A stretch of 64,000 nt of DNA from NCBI GenBank assembly GCA_030278955.1, contig JAOANR010000001.1, forward strand, positions 21,679,468 through 21,743,467, written 5' to 3'. This stretch comes from Hygrophila difformis (taxonomy: Eukaryota > Streptophyta > Magnoliopsida > Lamiales > Acanthaceae). Both the position numbers and the translations under genes were made by a program. This document shows, in pieces, positions 10,111 through 22,452 of the stretch; the stretch's first letter is position 1, and the number at the start of each line of letters is the position of its first letter. A model generated the notes under the pieces. That model was not told the origin of the DNA. It made no database searches and was given only the letters and a program-made list of their open reading frames with translations.

Positions 10111-10857
10111 TATGTTGCAATTTGACATAGATTTTCACACAAATTTGTTACGTCATCAAAAAAGTATTATTATATTAAAACAACTTTTCATTTAGCGATC
10201 GAAAATATAGTTGTTAAATTCTAAAATTCAGTTATTATCATTAAAGTTAGCAATCGATAGCTTATAAATGTGAATATTAATGAGAATATTCTCGTATTGA
10301 TAAATGGATAAACTAAAGAATATCCTATAAGATTTGAAGATTAATACAATTAATTAATTGATTTGGATCTCTCTCTCTTTATATATATATAAAGACATGT
10401 ACTGTTTGGCAAAACAGCTAAATGAAATTAGTTTATTCTAGGCAATTAAAAATAATTAGTTTATTTCAAAAGATAAAACAACTTAAAATAATATTCAATC
10501 AGCTCTTTTTCAACCGCTGCAAATAGAAGTATTTTGGAATTAGCTTATTCTATTCAAAAAGTTGGCCTCGAAATTGTCAAACAGCTAATTTATTTAATTT
10601 ATTATTCACATAATTAAATAACAGCTACCAGCGAATTCCCAAACTGGCGCATAGGATAATGTGAAGGGACAAAAAAAGTATAATGGAGAAAACTTTAATA
10701 AAAATGATTTTAATTACATGAATTTTGTTGGTTTTGTTTTGATCTTTTTTCTTTTTTGCTTTTTTATCTGGCTTCAGCACTTCCCAAAAAAAAATTACAT
10801 GAAAGAGAACGAAAATGAATAAGTAAATTAAATTTTTTTACCACTTTAATTTTATTT
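10111..10857. other. AT-rich gene-free stretch
   Basis: No coding frame is supported. Around 10,190-10,260 there are phrases such as TTAGCGATCG and TTAGCAATCGATAGC, similar to subterminal repeats of CACTA elements, so a decayed CACTA fragment may lie here. The rest is AT-rich with nothing recognised. Confidence 0.4.
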
Positions 10858-11903
10858 GAGATAATAATTTTTTTTAGGCAATGAGTCATTTTCAAATTTT
10901 GACCATTCATTTTTTATTTAGAGTTTTGGGCAACAACAATGATGTCAGGCGCAGAAAAAGTCCAAAGCAGGCCGTGTGTTGTGGCACCAGCATCCTTATG
11001 GCCCAAAAGTGGAAATCGCATCCTTCTGCTTGTCTATTTAAGTTTTTTATTTTTTATGTGTTTAAAATTTACAATATTCCTTTCATCCCATTATTAATGT
11101 CTCACTTTCCTTTTTTGGCATTTCAAATAAAAAACTAACCACTTAATAACAAAGTGTCAAACCACATCTCAAGGTCAGATGCTAAAATGAGGTTACTCAT
11201 TGTCTTGTTACTGGTTTGTCATATATACCAATGTGTGCATTTCCATCGGAAAGCTAAGGTTGGGGGTTCGATTTCCCTCTTGGTCCCCTATCCCTTTTCT
11301 CCATCCTCTTTATAATTTGTGTGGCTTGGGTTCTCAATAAAATAAAATAAAATAAATTTAAAAATATATTTTTTAAAGAAACATTAGCTACTGAATTTTC
11401 CGATTGCTAACATAAATTTTTTTATGAAATAACAATAGAAAAAAATAAGGACTCTCCAACCATCAAGAGAAAGTGAAACAAATTGAAGATCTGGATGATG
11501 AGGGGTCTCCGTTGAGAAGGCAAACATTCGTGTGACAGAGGAGTACTGGGACACTGAGCAACCTCATTTTAACAGTTGACCTCGATATGTGATTTGACAT
11601 ATTGTTATTAAATCGTTATTTTTTTTATTTAAAAGGCCAAAAAATGAAAGTGAGATATAAATAATGAGATGGAAGGAATATTATTTATTTTAATTACATA
11701 AAAAATAAAAAACTTAAATAGGCTATCAGAAGGATACGATTTTCACTTTTCGGCCATAATGATGCTGGTGCCACAACATGCGGCCCAATTTGGTCTTTTT
11801 TCTGCGCTCGATATCATTGTAATGGCCTAAAACTCTAAGTGAAAAAATAATAGCAAAAATATACAAATTGCTCATTCTGATGACCTAAAAAACTTATTAT
11901 CTC
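10858..11903. mobile_element. Mutator-like element with long terminal inverted repeats
   Basis: A 1,046-bp element whose arms (about 10,858-11,210 and 11,545-11,903) are inverted copies. The termini read GAGATAATAA on the left and TTATTATCTC on the right, and similarity runs for roughly 350 bp with small gaps. Immediately outside both ends is the same 9-bp sequence ATTTTATTT (10,849-10,857 and 11,904-11,912). A 9-bp duplication with long TIRs is the Mutator signature. The centre carries a SINE-like insertion and no transposase, so the element is non-autonomous. The AT-rich target makes a chance match somewhat more likely than usual, but the repeat falls exactly at both TIR ends. Confidence 0.82.
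11200..11345 (+). mobile_element. SINE-like insertion between the inverted repeats
   Basis: It contains a clear B box (GGGTTCGATTTCCC, around 11,268-11,281) and a tail with TTTATAATTTGTGTGGCTTG like that of the SINE at 9325-9480, followed by an A-rich end (AATAAAATAAAAT). It occupies the loop of the Mutator-like element and so probably inserted after it. Confidence 0.5.
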
Positions 11904-11912
11904 ATTTTATTT

Positions 11913-13184
11913 TTCATTTTTTACTTCATATTAGGTTTATTAGTTGTTATAATTTTTCCATTGTATTTATGTTTTTTTACATTATTTTCCTAATTTGATT
12001 TAATAGTATTTCATCTAGAAAACAAAATTTAAATGATAAATAAAATAAAAAGAATGAATTAAGCTGGAAGAATTAAAGTTTTGACATTCAAATTTAATTA
12101 ATCAAAATTTATTTCGAGTAATTTTTTTTTTATTTTTACTGAAAGACCTATACATGATAATAAATAGGTAGTGGGAGCCCATATCACATAAATTACAAAG
12201 AGACAAATTGTAATACCATAGAAATTATCCGAAATAATTTTAATTTATTAAGTAGACTTTTATTAAATATTTAAACACTTGCTTAAAGAATTAGTATATT
12301 GATTTTTTCTACAAAACAACACTTGTAAAATTATATATGTAAATTTGTCTTTTCCAAAAGAAATATGAATTTCAATATCAAGGATAATAAAATTATATAG
12401 TTTATGGAATATTTTTTAAATCTATTGTTTAAATTATATATATAAGTTTTTATATATATACACATTGGTCTTGAAAATTATTATGAGGATAGTATGTGAA
12501 TATTTTAAGTATTTTGATATTCATTATAGAATAAATTTTTATAAAAATAAATGAGTTTTTATGTGAATCTATGAGAATTAACTTTTATATATAAGAAAAT
12601 ATATTCATTGATTATAATTTTTATTTAATGATGACAAGAAGACTTTGTGGTTTGAGTATTGTTGTGAATAAAATAAAACCATGCAAGTATATTATTATTA
12701 TCTTTTTGAAAGCACATTAATATAAATACAATACTTGAAATAAATAAATAAATATTATATTATCATATCCAACTCATTGAGTATAAATGCATGCCACTAA
12801 ATAATGGCCAGAATAATGATTTTTCTAGACAAGCTAATACTTCAATCATTTTCATGATACACTACTTACACAAATATAAGCTTAAAAGCAATTGCAAGAA
12901 ATTTTCTTTCTAAACAAATAGATGAAAAATCAACATGATTAACAAGTGTCTTGGATGAATGGCTAGCAAAGAAAGGTGATCAATCATCTCTTGAACCCAC
13001 CAAGATTAATAGCCTCCATAATAGGCAAACTATTATGTTAATAGACAATATGATGGATAAAATTAATAGCCTCCCAAATTAATAGCCTCTTTGTTAGGCT
13101 ACAAGGACCAAATGAGTGGATACAACTCAAGACACACTTAATTGGATGATTGGTGAGGTTATAATCACTCTAACAATGTATCAT
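11913..13184. other. AT-rich gene-free stretch
   Basis: About 1.3 kb of very AT-rich sequence without a supported ORF, RNA gene or transposon end. Short runs such as AATAGCCTCC recur near 13,005-13,090, but no clean repeat unit emerges. Confidence 0.5.
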
Positions 13185-13376
13185 GTTCAATTGTTCAAAT
13201 CTTAGCCTATAAATAGATGGAGTTTCTAGCCTTCAAACACACCAATCTCATCCATCTCATTAGCCAAATTCACTACCCATTCTATTCTTCAAAGTTCTCC
13301 CACATAGTGAGCATATCTTAAGGATTGTGGAGTTTTGTTGGCTTGGCAACCTTCATCATTCTAGAGTTCTAACTGT
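13185..13376 (+). other. Possible LTR or promoter fragment
   Basis: It contains CCTATAAATAG (around 13,206) followed by a pyrimidine-rich leader-like stretch, the look of an LTR promoter/R region. It stops at the start of sequence related to gypsy internal DNA. No partner LTR is present, so the assignment is tentative. Confidence 0.25.
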
Positions 13377-13586
13377 AACGACCCGAATATTTTGTATCCC
13401 AAATAAACAAATTCAAATTGTTTTGAACTACGTAATGACTTGATCCCTTCACAGGGTACGTAGGCAACTTGAAAATTTCAATTCTGGGTTCAGTCAAATA
13501 ATAACAATCAACAACCAATCAATCAATCAATCGAACAATAAGTCGCGCAACTTCGAGGACGAAGTTGATTCTTAAGGAAGGTAGAC
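13377..13586 (+). mobile_element. 3' internal tail of a truncated Tekay-like element
   Basis: The segment ends with TTCGAGGACGAAGTTGATTC and a purine-rich tract (TTAAGGAAGGTAGAC) directly before TGTAATACCC. This is how the internal region of Tekay/Del-type elements usually meets the 3' LTR. The LTR at 13,587 therefore has internal-type sequence on both sides. Confidence 0.5.
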
Positions 13587-15547
13587 TGTAATACCCGAGA
13601 TTTTTAGCGGAGACCAAAGGAATAAAATTATTTCTTAATCCAATCAAGGTCGAAATATCTCCGAGAAGAAGAAAATAATTTTTCGCAACAAATTATTGCT
13701 CAGAAATGAAACACCGATAGATTAAAAAAATTCAAAATGGAATAAAAAGAGGGAAAGGAAGCCGAAGACATTCCATGAATCGAGTCAAAAGAAATGGAAT
13801 TAAATTCAAGAAAGAAAAGATTTTTAATTCCAAGAACCCGTGAAGTCGCAAATAATTTAATTAGATGAATTATTACACTGGAGCCAAAAGCCGACGAATT
13901 CAAACTCGACGGATTCAAGATTTCAAATACGAAATTTATTTGAGTCGAAATAAATTTAAGATAGGAATCATAATCCGAGAACGACCCGAAAAATCGAACC
14001 CGAAAACGTAGGAGAACAGAAGTCCGAAAGAGAGGAGAAAAGTCCCGACGGATCGCACGACCCGGCCCAGGCAGCAGCCCAGGCCGGAGCCGCGCGGTCT
14101 CCGCGCGGAGTTTGCCCAAAAACTGCGCCGACACCGCTCCAGAGCAGCAGGCAACTGCCAACTAGCGATTCCAGCGATTTATTGCCGAAATTTTGCGGCC
14201 CCAATTCTGGAGATCCGATCCCAGTCGGTGGAAGGTCAATAAAGTCGAGATTGACAGATCTCCCACCCCATTATCAGGCTTTCAACACCCTTGTTTCATC
14301 CCAAACTCTCCCAAAAATCAAAAACACAAGTTCTTACCTTCCGACGACTTTCCAACGACTTTCCGGCAACCAAATCCGATCAAAGAAGTGTGTAGATCAA
14401 GGATTGCAGGCTTTGAATTGTTGGTAAGATGTAAATCAGGTTTCCTTATTGTTTTAAGAATATAACCATCATTCTAACTTGCGGATCTTTACTTGCAAAC
14501 ACGTTCGTGGCCAAAGGAGAAGGAGAACGCGTTGCGTAGATCCGTCCGTGGCAATTTTGGACGAATCGATCGACCCTAGGACGTTCAAGAACTCACCTAC
14601 TGTAAGTCAATACCTTCCATATCAATATAGTTGGTTTAAGGGCGTCCGAAATATTGGATCTAAAACGAAACGTTAAAATCGAACCTAAAAACCCCAATCT
14701 AGGTGTTTTCTGAAATCCGACCAAAACTCTTACTTCGAGTGTTCAAACGGAAAAATTCAAAACTAAGATTTTGATCCTAAGATCTTAAGCTATACTGTGT
14801 AAAAATTTCAGATATTTTCATCTAGTTTTGATACCCCAAATCGTGTCGGACATATTCTGCGTTATTAAGGAATTTTCAAAAATTGACAGTTCACTTAACC
14901 GAACTTGATGAGCATATTTCTACCATTTCTAGTCTGAACTAATCTTTGTGATGTAAACAAAAGTTGTAGGTAATAATGTCTTGTATGTGTCCATAAAATT
15001 TCAGAATTTTTGGAGTCCATTTGATGTGTCGAAAAATCGGATTTTGAAACTGTGGCGAACCTGAATCCTGACAGCTTGTTGTTTGTGTAGAAAACTGGAT
15101 ATTTGACATGCTTCAATTCTTATTTCCGAAAAACTCGAAGCATGAAAGTTGTTCGTTGGGATGTTTTTGAGATACTATGAAAATTTCAGATCAATCGCCT
15201 TTGTATTGAATTTTTAAACTGAAAAGGCGCAAACTGTGACATCAAACGGTTTTAACTTGTGAGATCTTGAAATTTCTAAACAAACGATCGAAATCTGTTA
15301 TATCTTTGAAAATCCCGTTACACTAAAGTTGAAACGATATCGGTTACATTGATTAAATAAAATTAGTGGGTGAGTGCTCTGCAGGGTGCCCTCCTAACTA
15401 TTTACTTCGTGCCTTTATGGACGATGGTGACCCCGCGCGAAATATGAGAACTATTGCCAAAACGGCATCTTATTTTGGGTCTACCCTCTCGGGTGTATCC
15501 GTATGGGTTACCCGAGGCTCGACGGAGTGGTACTGGGTATGGAGGAT
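13587..15547 (+). repeat. Element A LTR, left part
   Basis: It starts TGTAATACCCGAG, inverse of the LTR end GGGGTGTTACA. From about 13,990 on it aligns with element C's LTR from about 44,610 (for example GAAGTCCGAAAGAGAGGAG and GTGAGTGCTCTGCAGGGTGC). Antisense frames at 13,700-14,204 are GC-rich LTR sequence, not genes. It ends with AGGAT, the target of element E. Confidence 0.85.
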
Positions 15548-17108
15548 TGATATATGCTATATTTTATGGATATTTTGTACATATTTCAACTCTACAATTT
15601 TGTGGATTGTGGTAAAATGATTTGAATTTGATTAATTTTGTGAAATGTGTGAATTTGTAGAGAAGGTGCATTTTCATGCTTGGACAGCCCATTTTCAAGT
15701 GTTAGGCGTGCCCACGCCTAAGGTCCGGTTCGCAGCTGTGGAGCCCATCTAAAAGTGTCTCAAATTGCAAATAAATCCCTGGGGTATTAAATTAAAGATT
15801 TGAAGAGTATGGGCATTATTTGGCAAAGGGATTTAATTCTTATATCTTGGAGAGAAAGAAACAAAAGATTTGGCAGATTTGGAAAGGCAGAACACGATAA
15901 AACGTGGGAGAGAAAGAATCGGTCCTGGGGAGTAATATAAGAAACGACTTCAACACACAGACACAGAGATACAGATTCAGACGAGAGCAGAATTCCAGAT
16001 TCCATACTCCCAAGTCCCGTTACTCTTTCCAGCAAAAACCTTCACAAATCCTGATACATCTCAACACTTAATTCCATCGGGTATTAGAGGAAAATTGGGA
16101 CAGCAGCAGCGCCTGTTCTGGAGCAGCCAAGCAGCGCAATTCTGGACATTTTCCGGACAGTAGCAGCAGCTTCTCGGGCGAACAGCAGCAAGGGGTGTTG
16201 GGACAGCAGCCTTGGGCGAATTTCAGTCCATATTTTGGGTGAATTTCTGTTCAAAACCTTGGATTAATTTGAGATGTTGAACCTTTCATGTTTTGTTGGA
16301 ATTATTATGGATTGTGAGTAGATATTTTGTCTAGTTTGGGATTGAATTGATTTTGGGATTATGTAATTGTGAAACTTGATTTAGTTTTAAATGAATGTTC
16401 ATTTTGTTCTGGGTATTTCCAATTTCTCTATGTTGAAAGATTAGAATTCTTGGATTGATATTGTGGCCAGATATTAATTTGGGGATTCATTGCTATATTG
16501 AGTTTCTTCATCCGTAATTGTGTTGGAATTTGATTGGAGTAGTAAACTAGAGGATAGCCCTCTAGGGGGAATTGGAATCAATATTGAACATGTCCTCGTA
16601 GGAATTTTGTTATATTGAATTGGGCTTTTCTTGTGTGTAATGCTGTTGAACTTGTAAATCCTATGGTCGTACCTAGGGTTCTCGTTTAATTAGGGAATTA
16701 GCAAACGGTCGTACCTTGGCTAATGACAAAGTATGGAAAAGTTGATTGTGAACGCGTGTTGAGCAATTATAACCAATTTATCCATTGAATAAATGAACAT
16801 TGTTTATGGTTGATGATCAATTCACATGTCTCAAATGAAAATTCATGCCCGAGCTAGATTTCTTGATTATTGGAGTTTGAAAAACCTGTCTTTTGCATTC
16901 TTAGCTTAGTCTTGGTTTTATTATTATTATTAGGGTTAGTTGATACTGAAAATCCCCCCTTTTATATCTATATTTATTTTATAAATAATCAATTTATTAA
17001 ATCCTTGTTTGCATCCCTTGGGAGACGACCCTACTCACCACACTACATTTATTCTTGTTTGTGACGTAGGACTAATATCTATTTTTGCAGCTTTGCGACG
17101 AGCTAGCA
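15548..17108 (+). repeat. Element E 5' LTR
   Basis: 1,561 bp, starting TGATATATGC and ending GCTAGCA. It is nearly identical to 22,453-24,012, with only scattered single-base differences, indicating recent insertion. It carries a palindrome (TAGGCGTGCCCACGCCTA) at 15,703-15,720. Confidence 0.93.
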
Positions 17109-17113
17109 ATTTT

Positions 17114-17131
17114 TGGCGCCGTTGCTGGGGA
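17114..17131 (+). promoter_or_regulatory. Primer binding site (tRNA-Asp) of element E
   Basis: TGGCGCCGTTGCTGGGGA, complementary to the 3' end of plant tRNA-Asp except for one T in place of C. It starts 5 bases after the 5' LTR. Confidence 0.85.
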
Positions 17132-17218
17132 CGCCATTAAGGATTTGGATACTTTGGTTATTTTATTTTTTTTCTATTTTATTATATATATTATTGTTTA
17201 TTTTTGGCTTACTAGTTT

Positions 17219-19807
17219 ATGCCTCGAACAGAACCTGGTGCTGAAAAAGATTTTGATCCTGAAATTGAAAAGACTGCACGTCGTTTGAGGAAAGAAGCTA
17301 GGGAGCTAAGGAGAGCAGAAAAAGCAGCCGTTCTACCACCACTGATAAGCTTAGCAGTGCAAATTGCTGAGGATTCTAGCTCATCGGATTCTGAGGATAG
17401 CAAGGAGCTAGAGGAGACGGTTGATCTTCCACAGGCACAAATGGCACAGCAAAGGACATTAAGGGAGCTAGCAGCTCCTGATTTGGCTCAACAGCCTTTG
17501 TGTATCACTTTCCCTACTGTAGCTAATCACACTGACTTTGTGCTAAAAACTGGACTAATCCATCTTTTGCCTGCATACTATGGTTTGTCAGGTGAGGAGC
17601 CTCATAAACATTTGCAGGAGTTCGATGTGGTTTGTACAAGCATGAAGCCCCCTGGTGTCACTGAGGATCAGATCAAGCTGAGGGCTTTCCCATTTTCACT
17701 GAAGGATGCTGCGAAGGACTGGCTCTTCAACCTTCCAGCAGGGAGTATTACCACGTGGAATGACATGAAGCGCAGATTCCTGTAGAAGTATTTTCTTGCA
17801 TCTCGAGCTGCCAACTTGCGAAAAGAAATATGTGGAATCAAGCAAGCAACAGGGGAGTCCTTATATGAATACTGGGATAGATTTAATAAACTTATTACTA
17901 GGTGCCCTCAACACCAAATTTCTCAACAATTACTAATCCAGTATTTTTATGAAGGGCTAACTGCTATGGATAGGATGATCATTGATGCTGCGAGTGGTGG
18001 TGCACTGATGAACAAAACTCCAACGGAGGCATGGCAGTTGTTAAATGATATGGCCATGAATTCTCAACAATTTGGGCCACGAGAGACTGTGGCAGTGAAA
18101 GAGGCCACCGAGGTAAATTCATTAAAACAACAACTCACTGAGCTAACCTCTTTTGTTCGAAAACTTGCTATAGGTACTGTTCCTGTTAAGGCATGTGGCA
18201 TCTGCTCCAACATTGAGCACCCTACTGATGCTTGTCCTACATTGAGGGATGAGGTTTCTGTCAATGCTACTAATTTTGTGCCACAAAGGACCTATGATCC
18301 ATATTGCAACACCTACAATCCGGGGTGGCATGATCACCCAAAGCTGAGGTATGGAAATCAGCAAGTTAGCTATCCACAGCAACCACCACCCGGTTTCCAA
18401 CCCAATCCACAGCATCAACAACAACAACAACAACCACCTCACACCCCTGCTCCAGGTAGTTCCTTGCACGACATGGTTAAATTTATTGCTTCAAGTGTTT
18501 TGCAATTCCAGCAGGAAACTATGGCGAGTGTGAAGAACTTGAAGGATCAAATGGCTCAAGTTATGGCTGAGCTTCGAGAGTCTAGAGAGCGTGAGAAAGG
18601 AAAGCTACCTGCACAAACTAGCATGAACCCATGTAATGTTAGTGCCATAACCTTGAGAAGTGGCAAGGAGTTGGAAGGTCCAAGGGTTATCAATTTCAAT
18701 GATAAAGCCGATGAAGTGCTTGAAAAGGAGATAGAAGAAGAAGCGAAAAACTCATCTAAGGTAGTTTTGAATTCTCCAGTTCAAACATATTCTAACCCAG
18801 CCCCTTTCCCTCACAGGTTTGCAAAACCGAAACAAGGGGACAAAGACAAGGAGATCTTGGAAGTGTTCAAAAACTTGGATTTGAGTATCCCTCTACTTGA
18901 TGCAATAAAGCATGTACCTCGCTATGCCAAGTTCATAAAAGATTTATGTACCAAGAAGAAACGGCTGCGAGGGGATGAGAAGATCTTAGCTGGGGAGAGT
19001 GTTTCAGCAGTCCTTCAACGCAAATTACCTCAAAAATTTGGAGATCCTAGTATGTTTGCATTGCCATGTAAGATAGGTAAGATGGATATTGAAAAGGCCA
19101 TGTTAGATTTAGGAGCATCGATTAATGTCATGCCTAAATCTACATATAATTCACTGAATATTGGGCCATTGAAAGAAACTGGAATAATCATTCAACTAGC
19201 TGATAGGACAAATGCATATCCTGAAGGCATGGTGGAAGATGTCCTAGTGCAAGTAAATGATTTAATTTTTCCTGTTGATTTCTATGTAGTAGATATGAAT
19301 GATGAAAAATGTCGAAATCCTTCACCTATCATACTTGGTAGGCCATTTATGTATACTGCAAGAACAAAAATTGATGTGGAGAATGGAACATTGACTATGG
19401 AATTTGATGGTGTGAAGGTTAAGTTCAATACTTTTGAGAATGTAAATCATGTGGAATCTAATTCTGTGTGTAGTATGAATATTGTTCTTAACCAAAATGT
19501 GCAGGAAGTGGGGAATGAGATGCAAGGGAATGACAAGATGTACAAGGAAGATCCACCACTTATAAAAAGAAATGGTAGGACATTTTGTAGATCTCATTCA
19601 ATATTTGATCGAGGTAAGCATTGTTCCAGTGGGTTTGGTCCGTTTGATATGACTAATATTGACTTTTTTGATGAAATGACAACCCGAAGTTCCACCATGA
19701 GCAAGTTGATTGTAAATGGCTTCCAACTTAAGCCATATTACAGAGGTTTTAAGAAGAAAAGATGTGGAGTTTACGACTCCAATAAATCCCAATGGGGAAA
19801 GTTTTAA
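17219..19807 (+). pseudogene. Gag-protease of element E, with one internal stop
   Basis: An Athila-type polyprotein frame. The N-terminal half is Gag (retrotransposon gag domain around the GEEPHKHLQEF and KDWLFNLPAGSITTW motifs). It is followed by a zinc knuckle (CGICSNIEHPTDAC, CX2CX4HX4C), a low-complexity Q/P stretch, and an aspartic protease with DLGASINVMP near 19,105-19,140. A TAG at 17,783-17,785 replaces the Glu codon expected after RRFL, and the same frame then stays open to 19,807. No RT follows; the frame ends with a basic tail and then the GGGAGGCAACCCA sequence (around 19,859) that commonly follows Athila coding regions. The stop makes it a pseudogene, although readthrough is possible. 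Confidence 0.88.
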
Positions 19808-22452
19808 GTTGGAAATTGAAGCTAAGTCTAGCCAAAGACGTAAAAGAAAGGCGCTTCTTGGGAGGCAACCCAAGTGATTTTATTTTAATTCCATTCTCTT
19901 AGTTGGAGTTTTTAGTCTTAAATTGAGTCTAATAAAGTTTTCATTGGTTTTGGCTCATACTATTTGATTTCAGGACCTTTGAAGTGGCAGAGCAAAAATT
20001 GGTGTTGTGCGTGGGCATGCTTAAGACTGAAATTCATACTGGACTACATAAGGAAAAGAGATGGAGAAACAGAGTAATTAGAAGCCTTGTGCGTGGGCAC
20101 GCCCAAGGAGTCAATATACACTGGTATTGGAGTGGAAGGAAGGAAGTCCACCAGTCTAAATAAGAGCCTTGTGCGTGGGCACCCTCAAGAGAGAAAAATA
20201 GACTGAATATTGATGAGGACTTGGGGCAAAATCAGCTTCCAAATTCAAACCCCACTAAAAGCCCTAACAGAAACAGACCCGTCTCCTCCCCTCTTCCCCA
20301 AATCTCTCTCGAAAGTCACCACCCACCACCCTCCTCTCGCTCTCTCTCGCCTCTCCCTCTCAGCCGCCACCATCACGCCGCCGCCGCACCACCGACCGGC
20401 ACCACCATTTTTTTTCCTCATCACCAGCGTCGCCCTCTGTCCACCGCCGCTGCCCCCTGATGCGCCGCCCCTGCCTCCTCTCGCTCCCGCCGCCACACAC
20501 CACCAGCGCCGCCCTCTGTCCACCGCCGCTGCTAGGGTTCCAAAAGCCCCAATCGATTTTGCCGTTTTCTCCAAATTCAGGGAAGTTCTCATTCTCTTAT
20601 TGTGCTTCACTCCGTTCTTAATTTGAAAGCATAAATTTCATGGTTTGGACCTATTCTTGAATTGAGCAAAGAGTGTTTGTTCGATACTGTCAATTGATTT
20701 TTGAAGTTAGGCTGCACAGTATGAAATTGATTTTTTTTTCCTAAAGACTGTCAATTGATACATAGGAGATTCTGAGCTTCACTGTTACTTGGATTGTGAT
20801 TTGTTTCTAGTTACTAGATTGTGTTGCTCTTGTTCTACTTGGTTGTTTGTGGGAATTTTCTGCTTGCAGATCTGATAATGGGACATGAAATCCAATACAC
20901 CATCTCCAAAGGTTCCACATTGTTTCCAACTTGAAAGGAATTTCAAACGCCCGATCCACCGGGCAAGCTTCAATGGCAAGTTTTGGAAAGATGGCAATTG
21001 GCACCACGGGCGCCACGATCTAATCCAGGGAAGTGTCTATCACCCTCTCTTAATTTCATCTTTATTTTGCAATAGGGACATTGCATGATTTAGGTGTGGG
21101 GGAGTGGTTTTAGGTTATGCTTACATGAATTTTTGAACTTCCTAGCTAGTCCTCTTGCGTTTATCTTGCCAAGTTTTTATGTGCATTGCTTGACTTTGGT
21201 AGAGTTTGTCATGTTCTTAGTGGACTTAATTGAAAGGTATGCTTAGCTTCTATCATTTAACCCTAAATGAGCTATTTGAGCCTCTTTGAGCAAGAAAAAT
21301 AAATAAATAAATACACATCACATATTTGCTCAAATTTTTTGTTGTGTGAAATGCATGAGACTTGATTTTCTAGAACTTGCTTGAGTATACATAATTGATT
21401 CTACTCTCAAATGTTAATCTTGATGCAAATAAAATGATAAGGGCACTAGGATTACCCCATTTTGGCCTTGTTTTTTTCCCCTTCACCCATGCTTATCCCC
21501 TAGTGAACCATGTTGAGCCTATTGATGATATATCCATTTATCTTGGTTCATGTTTAACCCCTTAGCCTATGAGACCTTTTTCTTTGATTATGGCCATACA
21601 CTTATTTGAACCCTAGGAACATGGGGAAATTTGCTTAAACATCATTACATGTGATTTTGTTTAGAGGTTGCACTTGATGTGAGTTAATTGAGCTTTTGTG
21701 TCCGATGTAATTGTACTGCCTCTCTCTAAAAAAAAAAAGAAAAACAAAAAGAAGAAGAAAAGCCCTGTGAAAATAAAAAAGAAAAAAAGAAAAATACGGG
21801 CAGTGGAAATAAGTAGCTTGGAACGTGTTCCTTTGACCGGAGTGTTATGAACGAAGAGTTGAAGTTCTGTCTGCAATTTGCAGACAATGGAATTCCTCTA
21901 ATAAACGTACCAAGCTATTGAAAGCCACCAAAAAAAAAAGAGAAAAGAAAAGAAAAAAAGAGAGAGGCAGACTTGTTTGTGTTATAGCTGCAAGTTGTAA
22001 TTCTTTATCTTGAGAGCAGCATGATCATTGCTGTCAAAGAGAGTTTGTGCAACATATGTTTCGTAGCATGTTTTGATGGTTAGACAATTTCCTCAATTCC
22101 TTTTAACCTACATGTTCCATATTTTCCTACCCCAACCTTAGCCCCGTTACAACACTAATAAAGACCCTTTGATTATGAGCATCATGTTCTTATTTGAGAT
22201 GTGAATTTACTGTGATTTGATAGCAAGCCTAAGGGATTGATAGTTCTCTATGCGTATTGAGTGAAATCTAGCCTAAACACTTGAGGGTGAGTGATCTCTT
22301 TATATATTTTCCCATTTTGTGTGGATGGTTGGCTTTGCATACCTTGATTTTGATGAAACTTTGACATGGTTAAATGATACTTGGTTTGGCATGCACTTTT
22401 GATTTGGTTTTGATATATGCTTGAGGACAAGCATGGATTAGGTGTGGGGAGT
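19808..22452 (+). other. Post-coding region of element E
   Basis: About 2.6 kb without a supported ORF. It holds three copies of a GCGTGGGCACGC palindrome (20,005-20,188), a TATA-like CTAAAAG near 20,255, a pyrimidine- and GC-rich leader-like stretch (20,275-20,560), a splice-acceptor-like TTTTCTGCTTGCAG ending at 20,869, and a polypurine-like AGGTGTGGGGGAG at about 21,092-21,104. The true polypurine tract precedes the 3' LTR (22,438-22,452). The order palindromes, promoter, intron, exon resembles the post-pol units of elements B and D, but the coding exon has decayed. Confidence 0.55.
20005..20188 (+). repeat. Three palindromes at about 81-bp spacing (element E)
   Basis: Copies at about 20,005-20,025, 20,085-20,107 and 20,167-20,188. 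The middle copy is an almost perfect palindrome: CCTTGTGCGTG, then GG, then CACGCCCAAGG. The same core occurs once in each LTR (15,703-15,720 and 22,609-22,626). The copies lie just upstream of the leader-like segment of the post-coding region. Confidence 0.8.

Noticed and set aside
13700..14204. Three overlapping antisense ORFs near 14 kb
   Set aside because: They lie entirely in the LTR of element A, are GC-biased, and are not conserved as frames in the equivalent part of element C.
16870..17064. Hydrophobic 64-codon ORF repeated at 23,774-23,968
   Set aside because: The two copies are the ends of element E's LTRs; the hydrophobic frame comes from T-rich LTR sequence.
20210..20626. Pro/Leu-rich ORF and its antisense partner in element E
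   Set aside because: Low-complexity GC- and CT-rich leader sequence, open on both strands, no recognisable protein.
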